From positions 1,736,001-1,800,000 of the forward strand of contig NZ_JAVDVK010000001.1 of assembly GCF_031456835.1 (NCBI RefSeq): 64,000 bases of DNA. The letters run 5' to 3'. Positions 16,885-25,797 of this stretch are shown in pieces. Source of the stretch: Leifsonia shinshuensis (lineage in GTDB: Bacteria > Actinomycetota > Actinomycetes > Actinomycetales > Microbacteriaceae). A program made the position numbers and the translations under genes. How positions within the stretch are numbered: the first letter of the stretch is position 1; each line of letters begins with the position of its first letter. The notes under the pieces were generated by a model. It was not told where the DNA came from and did no database searches. It saw only the letters and a list, made by a program, of their open reading frames with translations.

Positions 16885-17760
16885 ATGCCCCTCGTCCCCA
16901 CCGCCGACCTGCTGCACGCAGCGGTCGGCCACCGCACCGGTCTCGCGGCGTTCAACGTCGTGCTGCTGGAGACCGCGGAGGCGCTCGTCGACGCCGCCGA
17001 GGAGACCGGGCTGCCCGTCATCCTGCAGATCTCGCAGAACTGCGTCGCCTACCACGGCGCCCTGGAGCCGATCGCGGAGGCGACCCTCACGCTGGCGCAC
17101 CGGTCGAGCGCGCACGTCGCCGTGCACCTCGACCACGCCGAGGACGCGCAGCTCGCCCGCCGTGCGGTCGAGCTGGGCTTCGGCTCGGTGATGTTCGACG
17201 GCTCCGCGCTCGACTACGAGCACAACGTCGCCGCGACCGTGGGCGTCGTCGAGTACGCCCACGCGCACGACGTGCTGGTGGAGGCGGAGCTCGGCGAGAT
17301 CGGCGGGAAGGACGGCGCCCACGCCCCCGGCGTGCGCACCGACCCGGGCGAAGCGCGCCGGTTCGCCGAGGAGACCGGCGTCGACGCCCTCGCGGTCGCC
17401 GTCGGGAGCTCGCATGCGATGACCGAGCGCACGGCGGCGCTCGACCTCGAGCTCATCGGGCGTCTGCGACACGCCGTGCCGGTTCCGCTGGTGCTGCACG
17501 GCTCCAGCGGGGTGGCGGATGAGACGATCGAGCAGGCGATCCGCGCAGGGATCACCAAGGTCAACGTCTCCACCCACCTCAACCGGTTCTTCACCGATGC
17601 GATCCGGTCGCACCTCGGCGCGCATCCCGAGACGGTGGACCCGCGGAAGTACGTGCGGGAGGGACGGGCCGCGGTGACCGCCGAGGCGGCACGCCTGATG
17701 ACCCTGTTCGACGTCGACGGCGCGGGCGGGACCGGCGGAACGGAGACGATGCACCGATGA
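16885..17760 (+). CDS. Class II tagatose/fructose-bisphosphate aldolase (KbaY/GatY-like)
   Basis: A 291-residue zinc aldolase of the class II family. Visible signatures are AFNVVLLE at the N-terminus, VHLDHAED near residue 75-82 (catalytic Asp and zinc His), AELGEIGGKDG, VAVGSSHAM and the phosphate-binding HGSSGV. Length and the GatY-style N-terminus suit the tagatose-1,6-bisphosphate branch, giving glyceraldehyde-3-P and dihydroxyacetone-P. It begins 31 bp after the kinase and overlaps the regulator by 4 bp. Confidence 0.85.
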   Translation: MPLVPTADLLHAAVGHRTGLAAFNVVLLETAEALVDAAEETGLPVILQISQNCVAYHGALEPIAEATLTLAHRSSAHVAVHLDHAEDAQLARRAVELGFGSVMFDGSALDYEHNVAATVGVVEYAHAHDVLVEAELGEIGGKDGAHAPGVRTDPGEARRFAEETGVDALAVAVGSSHAMTERTAALDLELIGRLRHAVPVPLVLHGSSGVADETIEQAIRAGITKVNVSTHLNRFFTDAIRSHLGAHPETVDPRKYVREGRAAVTAEAARLMTLFDVDGAGGTGGTETMHR

Positions 17761-18542
17761 ACAGAGCGGAACGGCTGAACGCCGTGCTCGACCTGCTGGC
17801 CGAGGCCGGCCAGGTCGAGGTCGACGACATCGTCGCCAAGCTGGACGTGTCGGCGGCCACGGCACGGCGCGACCTGGACGCGCTGGCGTCGCAGCAGCTG
17901 CTCACCCGCACCCGCGGCGGGGCGATCGGGCAGTCGGTCGCCTACGACCTGCCGATCCGCTACAAGCGCGAGCAGCACGCCCCCGAGAAGCTGCGGATCG
18001 CACAGGCGGCGAGTGCCCTCGTGCCGCGCGGCGCGGTCGTCGGGCTGTGCGGCGGGACGACCAGCACGGCCGTCGCGACCGTGCTGAGCTCGCGGCCCGA
18101 CCTCATGGAGCCGTCGCCGCATCCCAGCCTCACCGTCGTCACGAACGCGATCAACATCGCGGCCCAGCTGGTCATGCGGCCGCAGATCAAGACCGTCGTG
18201 ACCGGCGGCGTGGTGCACGCGCGCTCGTACGAGCTCGTCGGGCCGTACAGCGACGTGGTGCTGGAGAAGATCACCATGGACATCGCCTTCATCGGCGTGA
18301 ACGGCATCGACCCGTTGGTCGGCGCGACGGTGCACGACGAGGGCGAGGCGAGCGTCAACTCGCTGATGGCGCGCCGCGCGACCCGGGCCGTCGTGGTGGC
18401 CGACTCGTCCAAGATCGGGCGCAAGGCGTTCGCCACCCTCGGCGGCCCGAAGCTGCTGACCACGCTGATCACCGACGACGGGATCACCGACGAGCAGCGG
18501 ACCGCGTTCGTCGAGCAGGGCTTCGAGGTGATCGTCGCGTGA
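17757..18542 (+). CDS. DeoR-family transcriptional regulator
   Basis: A 261-residue regulator. An N-terminal winged helix-turn-helix (NRAERLNAVLDLL, then VDDIVAKLDVSAATARRDLD, residues about 2-45) is followed by a DeoR sugar-phosphate sensor domain with GLCGGTTSTAVATVL, TGGVVHARSYELVGPYS, FIGVNGID and DSSKIGRKAFATL. ATG overlaps the aldolase stop by 4 bp. Such proteins usually repress their own operon and release DNA on binding a phosphorylated sugar intermediate. The candidate sites lie at 13819-14008. Confidence 0.9.
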   Translation: MNRAERLNAVLDLLAEAGQVEVDDIVAKLDVSAATARRDLDALASQQLLTRTRGGAIGQSVAYDLPIRYKREQHAPEKLRIAQAASALVPRGAVVGLCGGTTSTAVATVLSSRPDLMEPSPHPSLTVVTNAINIAAQLVMRPQIKTVVTGGVVHARSYELVGPYSDVVLEKITMDIAFIGVNGIDPLVGATVHDEGEASVNSLMARRATRAVVVADSSKIGRKAFATLGGPKLLTTLITDDGITDEQRTAFVEQGFEVIVA

Positions 18543-19690
18543 GCGGCGACCACGTCATCCACTCGGCACGGCTGGTCGACGGCGGAACGGTGGTCGACGA
18601 CGGCTGGGTGCGGTTCGCCGGCGGCACGATCGCCGCGACGGGGACCGGTGATTCCTGGCGGAGGTCGCCCGCGACGACGGTGACGGATGCCGCCGGCGCG
18701 TGGCTCACGCCCGGCTTCGTCGACATCCATGTCCACGGCGGAGGCGGTGCGAGCTTCGACGACGGCGGTGAGCACATCGCGCGGGCGCTCGACCTGCACC
18801 GCCGGCACGGGACCACCCGCTCGGTGATCTCGCTGGTCACCGCGCCGGTCGCCTCGCTCGCGGAGCGGCTGCGCGAGGTGGCCTCGCTGACCAGGGCCGA
18901 CCCGCGCATCCTCGGCGCACATCTGGAGGGACCGTTCCTCGACGTCGGGCACAAGGGCGCGCACGACCCCGCACTGCTGCGCCCGGCGACCGCCGCCGAC
19001 ATCGAGACGCTGCTCGACGCGGCGGGCGGCACGCTTCGGCAGATCACGCTGGCACCCGAGCTGCCCGGAGGGATGGACGCGGTCCGCGCGTTCGCGGCGG
19101 CGGGCGTCGCCGTCGCGGTCGGCCACACGGACGCGGACTACGACCGGACGCTCGCGGCCTTCGACGCCGGGGCGAGCATCCTGACCCATGCTTTCAATGC
19201 GATGCCGGGCCTCCACCACCGCGGGCCCGGACCCGTCGCCGCCGCCGCACGCACGCCGGGCGTGACCCTCGAAATCGTCAACGACGGCGTGCACGTCCAT
19301 CCTGAGATGGTCCGGATGGCGTTCGCGGGCGCGCCCGGCCGGATGGCGCTCGTCACCGACGCCATGGCCGCCGCCGGCTCCGACGACGGCGACTATCTGC
19401 TCGGCTCGCTGGAGGTCGAGGTGCGCGGCGGAATTGCGCGGCTCGCCGGCGGCGGCTCCATCGCGGGGTCGACGCTCACCCTCGACGACGCGCTGCGGCG
19501 CGCAGTGCAGGAGGTGGGCATCCCCCTCGTGGACGCCGTGCGCGCGGTCAGCGAGACGCCCGCCGCGGCGATCGGGCGCGGGCACGACCTCGGACGGCTG
19601 CGCGCCGGCTACGCCGCCGACGCCGTGCTGCTCGACGCGGACCTGCGGGTGCGGCAGGTGTGGTCGGCGGGCGAGCCCGTCCTCCGCTGA
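18539..19690 (+). CDS. N-acetylgalactosamine/glucosamine-6-phosphate deacetylase (NagA family)
   Basis: A 383-residue amidohydrolase starting at GTG 18539, 4 bp inside the DeoR gene. It carries the HVHGGGG metal motif near residue 63, LEGPFL with the metal Glu, VGHTDADY, THAFNAMPGLHHRGPG, NDGVHVHP and the catalytic Asp in LVTDAM. It is the last gene of the operon. As the window has a second nagA in a GlcNAc context (24500), this copy most likely deacetylates GalNAc-6-P (AgaA role). The two proteins share their whole length and most motifs, so specificity rests on context. Confidence 0.9.
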   Translation: MSGDHVIHSARLVDGGTVVDDGWVRFAGGTIAATGTGDSWRRSPATTVTDAAGAWLTPGFVDIHVHGGGGASFDDGGEHIARALDLHRRHGTTRSVISLVTAPVASLAERLREVASLTRADPRILGAHLEGPFLDVGHKGAHDPALLRPATAADIETLLDAAGGTLRQITLAPELPGGMDAVRAFAAAGVAVAVGHTDADYDRTLAAFDAGASILTHAFNAMPGLHHRGPGPVAAAARTPGVTLEIVNDGVHVHPEMVRMAFAGAPGRMALVTDAMAAAGSDDGDYLLGSLEVEVRGGIARLAGGGSIAGSTLTLDDALRRAVQEVGIPLVDAVRAVSETPAAAIGRGHDLGRLRAGYAADAVLLDADLRVRQVWSAGEPVLR

Positions 19691-19705
19691 CGCGCGCGGC
19701 CCGGG

Positions 19706-20914
19706 CTACGCGCGGGACAGGCGCGGGACGAGCAGGACCAGCACGATGGACACGACCAGCAGGCCGACGTAGCACCACGGCAGCAGCATCAGCCCGCCGA
19801 GGTCGAAGATCAGCGCCCCGACCAGGGCTCCGCCGCCGATGCCGATGTTGAACGAGGTCGTGTAGAGCGCGCTCGCGGTGTCGCGGAACGCTGGCGACGA
19901 CGTGTGCAGCATCCGGGTCTGCAGCAGCGGCGGCAGCGCGCCGAAGGCGAGGCCCCACAGCAGGAAGGCGATCAGCGCGGCGACGATCTGCCCGGCCACC
20001 AGCGCCAGGGCGGCCACGGCGACGCCGGTCACCGCGAGCGCGAGGATGAGGCCGAGCTGCGGGCGCGGCCCCAGCACGGAGCCCGCGAGCAGCAGGCCGC
20101 CGGCGCCGGCGATGCCGTAGAGGAACAGCAGCGCCCCGACGTTGCCCGAAGGGACGCCCATCGGCCCGGTCAGGAACGGCACGACGAACGTGTAGAAGGC
20201 GTAGTGGCCGACCATGGTCACCGCGGCGATGGCGCAGACCATGATCACGGCAGGGACGGTGCGGTCGCGCGGCCGGGGAACGGTCCGGTCGCGACGGGTG
20301 CGGCGGGCGCCGTCCGAGTCGCGCTCCACCGCGGGCAGCAGCTTCCAGATCACCAGCGCGCCCACCATCATCAGGGCGGCGAGGATGGCGAACGACAGCC
20401 GCCAGCCGAACAGGTGACCCGCGAACGTCCCGAGCGGGACGCCGAACACGAAGGCGAGCGTCCCGCCGCCCAGGGTGATCGAGACGGCGCGGCCGATCTG
20501 GTCCTTCGGCACGAGGTGGCCGGCGTAGGCGCCGACGATCGACCAGAACATCCCGTGCGCGACCCCGCCGAGGATGCGCGACCCGACGACGAAGCCGTAG
20601 TCGGGTGCGATCGCGGTGAGGGCGTTGGAGACGCCCAGGACGACCAGGATGCCGATCAGCAGGCCGTGCCGCGGCCAGCGTCGCGTGAGCGCGGTCAGCG
20701 GGGTGCTCGTGACCACGACCGTGAACGCGAACACGGTCACGAGGAGGCCGACCTGCGCCTCGCTCACCCCGAGGGAGGCGCTCATGTCCGGCAGCAGCCC
20801 GGTCGGGATCATCTCGCTGGTGACGGAGAGGAAGGTGGCGGAGGCGAGAGCGATCAGCCCCACCCAGGGGAATTTCGGCGCGGTGCGCGCCGGGGTCGTC
20901 GAAGTGGCAGTCAT
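19706..20914 (-). CDS. MFS efflux transporter (DHA1 type)
   Basis: A 402-residue protein with twelve hydrophobic segments. ATG 20914 is preferred over an upstream start because the extra residues are basic and poorly composed. Family marks are SEMIPTGLLPDMSASLGVSE in the first segment, typical of AraJ/YdhP-like drug and sugar efflux proteins, TRRWPRHGLLIG (motif A position) and GSRILGGVAHGMFWSIVGAY. It converges on the GalNAc operon with only 15 bp between stops. The substrate is unknown. Confidence 0.85.
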   Translation of the reverse strand: MTATSTTPARTAPKFPWVGLIALASATFLSVTSEMIPTGLLPDMSASLGVSEAQVGLLVTVFAFTVVVTSTPLTALTRRWPRHGLLIGILVVLGVSNALTAIAPDYGFVVGSRILGGVAHGMFWSIVGAYAGHLVPKDQIGRAVSITLGGGTLAFVFGVPLGTFAGHLFGWRLSFAILAALMMVGALVIWKLLPAVERDSDGARRTRRDRTVPRPRDRTVPAVIMVCAIAAVTMVGHYAFYTFVVPFLTGPMGVPSGNVGALLFLYGIAGAGGLLLAGSVLGPRPQLGLILALAVTGVAVAALALVAGQIVAALIAFLLWGLAFGALPPLLQTRMLHTSSPAFRDTASALYTTSFNIGIGGGALVGALIFDLGGLMLLPWCYVGLLVVSIVLVLLVPRLSRA

Positions 20915-21059
20915 ACGGATCTGTCCAACGTGGCGTTCCCCGGCCATCCGCCGCGATGCGCGGGCCACGGTCCGTTGCGGTACCGGGAGGGATGGCGGGT
21001 CGACTACGCGCCGATGTGCGCGCCCAGGGCCGTGCGGGAACCGCCGACCAGGAACGATT

Positions 21060-21617
21060 CTACCGGAGCTCGTCCAGGATGCGACTGCTGTCCGAGATCT
21101 CGATCAGCGGGGCGTACAGCGCCATCGCATCCAGGGCCCGCTGGTGGTCGGCGTCGGACAGCCCGGCGCACGCGTCCGCGGCGACCCGGATGCGGACCCC
21201 CGCGTCCGCGGCGCCGAGAGCCGTGCTGAGCACGCAGCAGTCGGTGGAGACGCCGGCGAGCACCACATCCTGAGACCCGCCGAGCGCCGCGCGCAGGTCG
21301 GCGCCCCACTTGCCGAACGTGGTCTCTGTGACCACCGGGTGCCCGGTGTCGCGGAAGGCGAGCACCAGGTCGTAGATCGGGTCGTCCTCGGGCATCAGCG
21401 CGAACGGCCACTGCTCGTAGTAGGGCACCCACGCGCCCTCGGGCCGCTCGGGCGCGACGAAGCGGGTGAAGATCACGCGGTCGCCGAACGCCGGCACCAT
21501 CCCGGCGATGACCGCCTCCGCCTCGGAGAACTTGGGGGTGAACCACGGACTGGCGGGGTCGCCGAACACCTGCTGCATGTCGACGACGACGAGGGTGGGT
21601 CCGCCCGCGTCGGTCAC
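21060..21617 (-). CDS. Isochorismatase-like cysteine hydrolase
   Basis: A 185-residue hydrolase starting at GTG 21617. The N-terminal LVVVDMQQVFGD supplies the catalytic Asp, ETTFGKWGADL the Lys (position normally in the KxxxS/G turn) and GVSTDCCVLSTA the nucleophilic Cys, the triad of the nicotinamidase/ureidoacrylate hydrolase family. It overlaps the NCS1 permease gene by 4 bp, which suggests it acts on the ring compound or amide brought in by that permease. Confidence 0.85.
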   Translation of the reverse strand: MTDAGGPTLVVVDMQQVFGDPASPWFTPKFSEAEAVIAGMVPAFGDRVIFTRFVAPERPEGAWVPYYEQWPFALMPEDDPIYDLVLAFRDTGHPVVTETTFGKWGADLRAALGGSQDVVLAGVSTDCCVLSTALGAADAGVRIRVAADACAGLSDADHQRALDAMALYAPLIEISDSSRILDELR

Positions 21618-23080
21618 CGCTCCTCCTGTCGGCGCACGGCGGCCCGCGAGAACAGCAGCGTGCCGAGGTAGCCGATCACCAGCGCGACGAGCACGCCCAG
21701 GTTCGCGTAGGCCCAGTCGCCCTGCGTGCCGCCGATCGGGCCGAGCAGGTAGCCCTGCCACGCCAGCCACGACGCGGAGCCGTTCGTCACCAGGCCCCAC
21801 CCGATCGCGGTACCGATGACGATGAGCGCGATGGGGAGCCAGCGGACCGCGCCGTAGCGGCCGCGCCGGTCGTACAGGTCCGCCTCCGCGTAGTCGCGAC
21901 GGCGGAGCTGGATGTCGGCGACGAAGATGCCGCACCAGGCGGCGATCGGCACCCCGAGGGTGATCAGGAAGCCCTGGAACGGGCCGAGGAAGTCGGTCGC
22001 GAAGAACACGACGTAGATGGCGCCGGCGGTCATGATGACGCCGTCGATGCCGGCCGCGACGTACCGCGGCACCCGGACGCCGACGCTGAGCAGCGCCAGC
22101 CCGGACGAGTAGATGTCGAGCACCGCGCCGCCGACGAGCCCCAGCACGGCGACGATCACGAACGGCACCAGGAACCAGGTCGGCAGCAGGGAGGCGAGCG
22201 CGCCGATCGGGTCCGCGGCGATCGCCTCGCTCAGCTTCGACGACGACCCGGCGAGCAGGATGCCGAAGATCAGCAGGATGACCGGGGCGAGCGACGAGCC
22301 GAAGGTCGTCCATCCCACCACTCCCCCGCTGCGGGCGCTGCGGGGCAGGTAACGGGAGTAGTCGGCGGCCGCGTTCACCCAGCCCAGGCCGAAGCCGGTG
22401 AGCATGAACACGAACCCGCCGATGACGTGGGGCGCGTCACCGGCCGGCAGGGCCGCGACGGCGCCGAGGTCGATGTGGTTGAGGACGAGCAGGATGTAGA
22501 CCACGGTCAGCGCGCCGGTCACGATGGTGATGACCATCTGCATGCGCATGATCAGGTGGAAGCCGACCACGCCGCCGACGATCACCAGCGCGACGACGAC
22601 GATCAGGGCGACCAGCTTGGTCACCCAGCCGCCCTCCCAGCCGAGCTGCTGGAACACGGTCGCGGTGGCGAGCGCCGCCAGCGACACGAGAACCGTCTCC
22701 CACCCGACCGTCAGCAGCCAGGAGAGGAACGACGGGACGCGGTTGCCCTCCACCCCGAACACCGCGCGGCTCAGCACCATGGTGGGCGCCGACCCGCGCT
22801 TGCCGGCCAGGGCGATGACCCCGCACAGCAGGAACGAAGCGACGATGCCGACCACGCCGACGATGGTCGCCTGCCAGAACGAGATGCCGAACCCGAGCAG
22901 GAACGATCCATAGCTCAGGCCGAAGACGGACACGTTCGCGCCGAACCACGGCCAGAACAGGTCGCGTGGACGTCCGTGCCGCTCGTCCTCGTGGATGGTG
23001 TTGAGCCCGTTGAGCTCGACGTCGAAGGCGGATGCCGCGCCCGTACGGGTGTCGGGCGCATCCTCACCGGTGCTGGTCAT
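21614..23080 (-). CDS. NCS1-family nucleobase/cation symporter
   Basis: A 488-residue permease with twelve hydrophobic segments. It has the NCS1 opening (ELNGLNTIHEDER, DLFWPWFGANVSVFGLSYG), a Gly-rich first helix and DYSRYLPRSA in the middle, which closely resembles the cytosine/purine permease signature. ATG 23080 was chosen: it starts MTSTGED, while the longer version adds an unlikely His/Pro-rich tail. Substrate is a nucleobase, hydantoin or similar ring. The coupled cysteine hydrolase gene may process it. Confidence 0.85.
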   Translation of the reverse strand: MTSTGEDAPDTRTGAASAFDVELNGLNTIHEDERHGRPRDLFWPWFGANVSVFGLSYGSFLLGFGISFWQATIVGVVGIVASFLLCGVIALAGKRGSAPTMVLSRAVFGVEGNRVPSFLSWLLTVGWETVLVSLAALATATVFQQLGWEGGWVTKLVALIVVVALVIVGGVVGFHLIMRMQMVITIVTGALTVVYILLVLNHIDLGAVAALPAGDAPHVIGGFVFMLTGFGLGWVNAAADYSRYLPRSARSGGVVGWTTFGSSLAPVILLIFGILLAGSSSKLSEAIAADPIGALASLLPTWFLVPFVIVAVLGLVGGAVLDIYSSGLALLSVGVRVPRYVAAGIDGVIMTAGAIYVVFFATDFLGPFQGFLITLGVPIAAWCGIFVADIQLRRRDYAEADLYDRRGRYGAVRWLPIALIVIGTAIGWGLVTNGSASWLAWQGYLLGPIGGTQGDWAYANLGVLVALVIGYLGTLLFSRAAVRRQEER

Positions 23081-23253
23081 GCACCGATCGTGGTGCACGG
23101 GGGGCGGCACGTCAACAGCGGCACGTCACGCCTCCCATGGATTCACGACAGGAATGCCGACGTCAGCGAATTCCCTGTCCACCATGCGCCTCCTAATGCA
23201 GACATATTTTGGATATCAGCCAAGGCTATCACGCCGACCGCTACCCTGATCTG
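23081..23253. promoter_or_regulatory. Divergent promoter region, NCS1 permease / purU
   Basis: A 173-bp divergent gap. GACAGGAAT (23147-23155) and ATTCCCTGTC (23170-23179) form an imperfect inverted repeat, and an AT-rich stretch (about 23205-23218) follows. The purU side has a TACCCT box ending 6 nt before the GTG. The inverted repeat may be an operator of the permease operon, for an unknown factor. Confidence 0.4.
23242..23247 (+). promoter_or_regulatory. -10 box of a leaderless promoter (purU)
   Basis: TACCCT, then exactly 6 nt, then GTG 23254. There is no Shine-Dalgarno sequence before this start, and the spacing places transcription initiation at or next to the start codon. Confidence 0.5.
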
Positions 23254-24117
23254 GTGACCGACTCCACCGCCTCCAACCACTGGGTGCTCACGTTCAGCTG
23301 CGCCGACCGCCCCGGGATCGTGCACGCCGTCAGCGGCGCGATCGTCGCGGCGCGCGGCAACATCACCGAGAGCCAGCAGTTCGCGAGCACCGACACCGGC
23401 CGGTTCTTCATGCGGCTGCAGGTCGAGTCGGAGGCCGGGCGGGACGAGTTCGAGCAGGCGCTGGCTCCGGTGGTCGATCGGTTCGGGATGACGCACCGCG
23501 TCGACAACGTCGGGCGGCCGCTGCGCACGCTCGTGCTGGTGTCGAAGGCGGCGCACTGCCTCAACGACCTGCTGTTCCGCCAGCGGGCCGGCCAGCTGCC
23601 GGTCGAGATCCCGCTGGTGCTGTCCAACCACGACACGCTGAGCGACCTGGCCGGCTTCTACGGGGTGCCGTTCGAGGCGCAGGCGGTGCACGGTCCGGAC
23701 TCCAAGGCGGCGTTCGAGGCGCGCATCCTGGAGGCGGTCGAGGAGCACGACATCGAGCTGGTCGTGCTCGCCCGGTACATGCAGATCCTGTCGCCGGAGC
23801 TGTGCGAGCGACTCGCCGGACGCGCGATCAACATCCACCACTCCTTCCTCCCCGGCTTCAAGGGCGCGAACCCGTACCGCCAGGCGCACGCCCGCGGCGT
23901 GAAGCTGATCGGAGCCACCGCCCACTTCGTCACCAGCGACCTGGACGAGGGGCCGATCATCGAGCAGAACGTCGTGCGCGTCGACCACACCCAGTCGGTG
24001 CAGGAGCTCGTGGCGATCGGGCAGGACGAGGAGAGCCGCACGCTGACGCAGGCCGTGAAGTGGTTCGCCGAGGACCGCGTGCTGCTCGACGGCGCCCGCA
24101 CCATCATCTTCCGCTGA
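23254..24117 (+). CDS. purU: Formyltetrahydrofolate deformylase
   Basis: A 287-residue enzyme that hydrolyses 10-formyl-THF to formate and THF. An N-terminal ACT domain (LTFSCADRPGIVHAVSGAI, residues about 10-85) precedes a formyl transferase-type catalytic domain with VLSNHDTL, INIHHSFLPGFKGANPYRQA and the catalytic Asp region SDLDEGPIIEQ. The GTG start is set by the end of the ACT homology, the family length (280-290) and the -10 box 6 nt upstream. It belongs to one-carbon metabolism like purH/purN further right, but is not linked to them. Confidence 0.95.
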   Translation: MTDSTASNHWVLTFSCADRPGIVHAVSGAIVAARGNITESQQFASTDTGRFFMRLQVESEAGRDEFEQALAPVVDRFGMTHRVDNVGRPLRTLVLVSKAAHCLNDLLFRQRAGQLPVEIPLVLSNHDTLSDLAGFYGVPFEAQAVHGPDSKAAFEARILEAVEEHDIELVVLARYMQILSPELCERLAGRAINIHHSFLPGFKGANPYRQAHARGVKLIGATAHFVTSDLDEGPIIEQNVVRVDHTQSVQELVAIGQDEESRTLTQAVKWFAEDRVLLDGARTIIFR

Positions 24118-24128
24118 CCGCCCGTGGC

Positions 24129-24134
24129 TAGACT
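24129..24134 (+). promoter_or_regulatory. -10 box of a leaderless promoter (DUF2568 gene)
   Basis: TAGACT followed by 6 nt and GTG 24141, with no ribosome binding site. The same layout occurs at other genes in this window. Confidence 0.5.
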
Positions 24135-24140
24135 GGTCCG

Positions 24141-24503
24141 GTGACTTCCGCCCCCGATCAGCAGGCCTCCTTCAAGCTGGGCGTCAACGACGTCGTGCGC
24201 TTCCTGCTCGAGCTGTTCGCGATCGTCTCGCTGGCCATCTGGGGCTTCGTCGCGTGGCCGCTGCCCTGGAACATCGTCGTCGGGATCGGCGCACCCGTCG
24301 TCGCGATCCTGCTCTGGGCGCTGTTCCGGTCGCCGCGCGCCGTGCTTCACGTGGACGCGTTCGTGAAGGCCATCGTCGAGGTCGTCGTCATGGCGTCCGC
24401 CGCGTTCGCCTGGTGGGACCTCGGCCAGCCGGTCGTCGCGATCGTCTTCGCGGTCGTCGCGACGGTGAGCGGGGTCATCAACGGCCGGCGCGAGTTCGCA
24501 TGA
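24141..24503 (+). CDS. DUF2568 (YrdB-like) membrane protein
   Basis: A 120-residue protein with four hydrophobic helices (VVRFLLELFAIVSLAIWGF, a second Pro/Val-rich helix, FVKAIVEVVVMASAAFAWW and a last one ending VSGVINGRREFA). The ELxAxxxLxxWG opening and GxxxP turn are those of the DUF2568/YrdB family, of unknown function. It overlaps the nagA start by 4 bp (ATGA), so it leads the transcript for nagA, although a functional link is not evident. Confidence 0.75.
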   Translation: MTSAPDQQASFKLGVNDVVRFLLELFAIVSLAIWGFVAWPLPWNIVVGIGAPVVAILLWALFRSPRAVLHVDAFVKAIVEVVVMASAAFAWWDLGQPVVAIVFAVVATVSGVINGRREFA

Positions 24504-25654
24504 GCCGCCTCGTCGTCCACAGCGCCCGCAAGGTGGATGCGGATGGGCAGGTCGACGACTTCTGGCTCGTCGCCGACGGGGCGCAGATCATCGCGACCGG
24601 GACGGGGATCGGCTGGCGCGAATCGGCCTCCGAGGGCGCGACGGTCGTCGACGCCGAGGGCCACTGGCTGACCCCGGGTTTCATCGACCTGCACTGCCAC
24701 GGCGGCGGAGGCCATCCGTACGACGACGGCATCGACGACCTGCGCGCCGCGCTGGCGACGCACCGCGCGCACGGCACCACCCGCTCCCTCATCTCGCACG
24801 TCGCGAATCCGCTCCCCGCGCTCCGCGAGACCCTCGCGATCGTCGCCGAGCTGACCGCATCCGATCCCCTAGTGCTCGGCTCGCACCTCGAGGGCCCGTT
24901 CCTCGCCCCCGAGCGGCGCGGCGCGCACGACGCGCGGTACCTGCTCGACCCGGAGCCGGAGACCGTGGAGGCGCTGATCGGCGCCGCGCGCGGAACCCTC
25001 CGCACCGCGACCATCGCCCCCGAGCTGCCGAACGCGCTGGAGTCGATCGGCGTGCTGATCGAGGCCGGCGTGGTGGTCGGCGTCGGGCACACGACCGCGG
25101 ACTACGCGCAGGCGGCCCGCGCGTTCGAGGTGGGCGCCCGGCTGCTGACGCACGCGTTCAACGCGATGCCCGGCATCCACCACCGCGCCCCCGGCCCCGT
25201 GATGGCGGCCATCGACAACCGCGACGTGACGCTGGAGCTGATCCTCGACGGGCTGCACGTGCATCCCTCGGTCGCCGGACTGCTGTTCCGGGAGGCGCCC
25301 GGCCGCGTCGCCCTCGTGACCGATGCGATGGCTGCCGCCGGTGCGACCGATGGGAACTACCACCTCGGCGGGCTCAACGTGACGGTGCACGACGGCCTCG
25401 CGGTGCTGTCCGGCACGGACACGATCGCCGGTTCGACGCTCACCCAGGATGTCGCCCTGCGCAACGCCGTCACCCGCGCCGGCGTCGACCCGGTCGCCGC
25501 GGTCACAGCTCTCACGCGTACCCCGGCGCACGTGCTGGGCGAGGAGCACCGGCTCGGCCGCCTGCACACGGGCTACGTCGCCGACGCGGTGCTGCTCGAC
25601 CACGACTGGCGCGTGCGCACGGTCGTCGCCGACGGCGCCGTCCTCCCCCGCTGA
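24500..25654 (+). CDS. nagA: N-acetylglucosamine-6-phosphate deacetylase
   Basis: A 384-residue amidohydrolase: PGFIDLHCHGGGG with metal histidines, HLEGPFLAPERRGAHD with the metal Glu, VGHTTADYAQA, THAFNAMPGIHHRAPG, LDGLHVHPS and the catalytic Asp in LVTDAMAAAG. It converts GlcNAc-6-P to GlcN-6-P and acetate. It faces nagB convergently across 143 bp, and together with the ROK kinase at 26583-27479 completes GlcNAc use. It is a paralogue of the deacetylase at 18539. Confidence 0.93.
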   Translation: MSRLVVHSARKVDADGQVDDFWLVADGAQIIATGTGIGWRESASEGATVVDAEGHWLTPGFIDLHCHGGGGHPYDDGIDDLRAALATHRAHGTTRSLISHVANPLPALRETLAIVAELTASDPLVLGSHLEGPFLAPERRGAHDARYLLDPEPETVEALIGAARGTLRTATIAPELPNALESIGVLIEAGVVVGVGHTTADYAQAARAFEVGARLLTHAFNAMPGIHHRAPGPVMAAIDNRDVTLELILDGLHVHPSVAGLLFREAPGRVALVTDAMAAAGATDGNYHLGGLNVTVHDGLAVLSGTDTIAGSTLTQDVALRNAVTRAGVDPVAAVTALTRTPAHVLGEEHRLGRLHTGYVADAVLLDHDWRVRTVVADGAVLPR

Positions 25655-25797
25655 CCCCGGGGCGCCGCGCGCCGCGCGCCCCGCGACTGCGCCGTCTCGT
25701 AACGACTGCGCCTGCGCGCCCCGCCGCAGACGTAACGCGGCGCAGCAGTCACCGCCAGGTGCGCGCCGCACGGCGCCGCGGCGCGCGGCGCAGGCGG
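25655..25797. terminator. Convergent intergenic region with GC-rich hairpins
   Basis: The 143-bp gap between nagA and nagB stops. GGGGCGC and GCGCCCC near 25659-25683 form a GC-rich stem, followed by the larger palindrome 25684-25750. No T-run follows, but the region is well suited to stop transcription from both sides. Confidence 0.5.
25684..25750. repeat. Palindromic repeat element
   Basis: A 67-bp nested palindrome. The outer arms are GACTGC...GCAGTC, and the inner arms CGTAACGACTGCG (25699-25711) and CGCAGACGTAACG mirror each other with two mismatches around a C/G loop. The layered design (outer arm, interruption, inner arm) is like that at 27981-28042, though the sequence differs. Confidence 0.6.

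Noticed and set aside
24124..24138. DasR (dre)-like sequence near GTGGCTAGACTGGTCC
   Set aside because: Spacing is off by one base relative to the known dre dyad and it is better explained as the -10 box of the DUF2568 gene.
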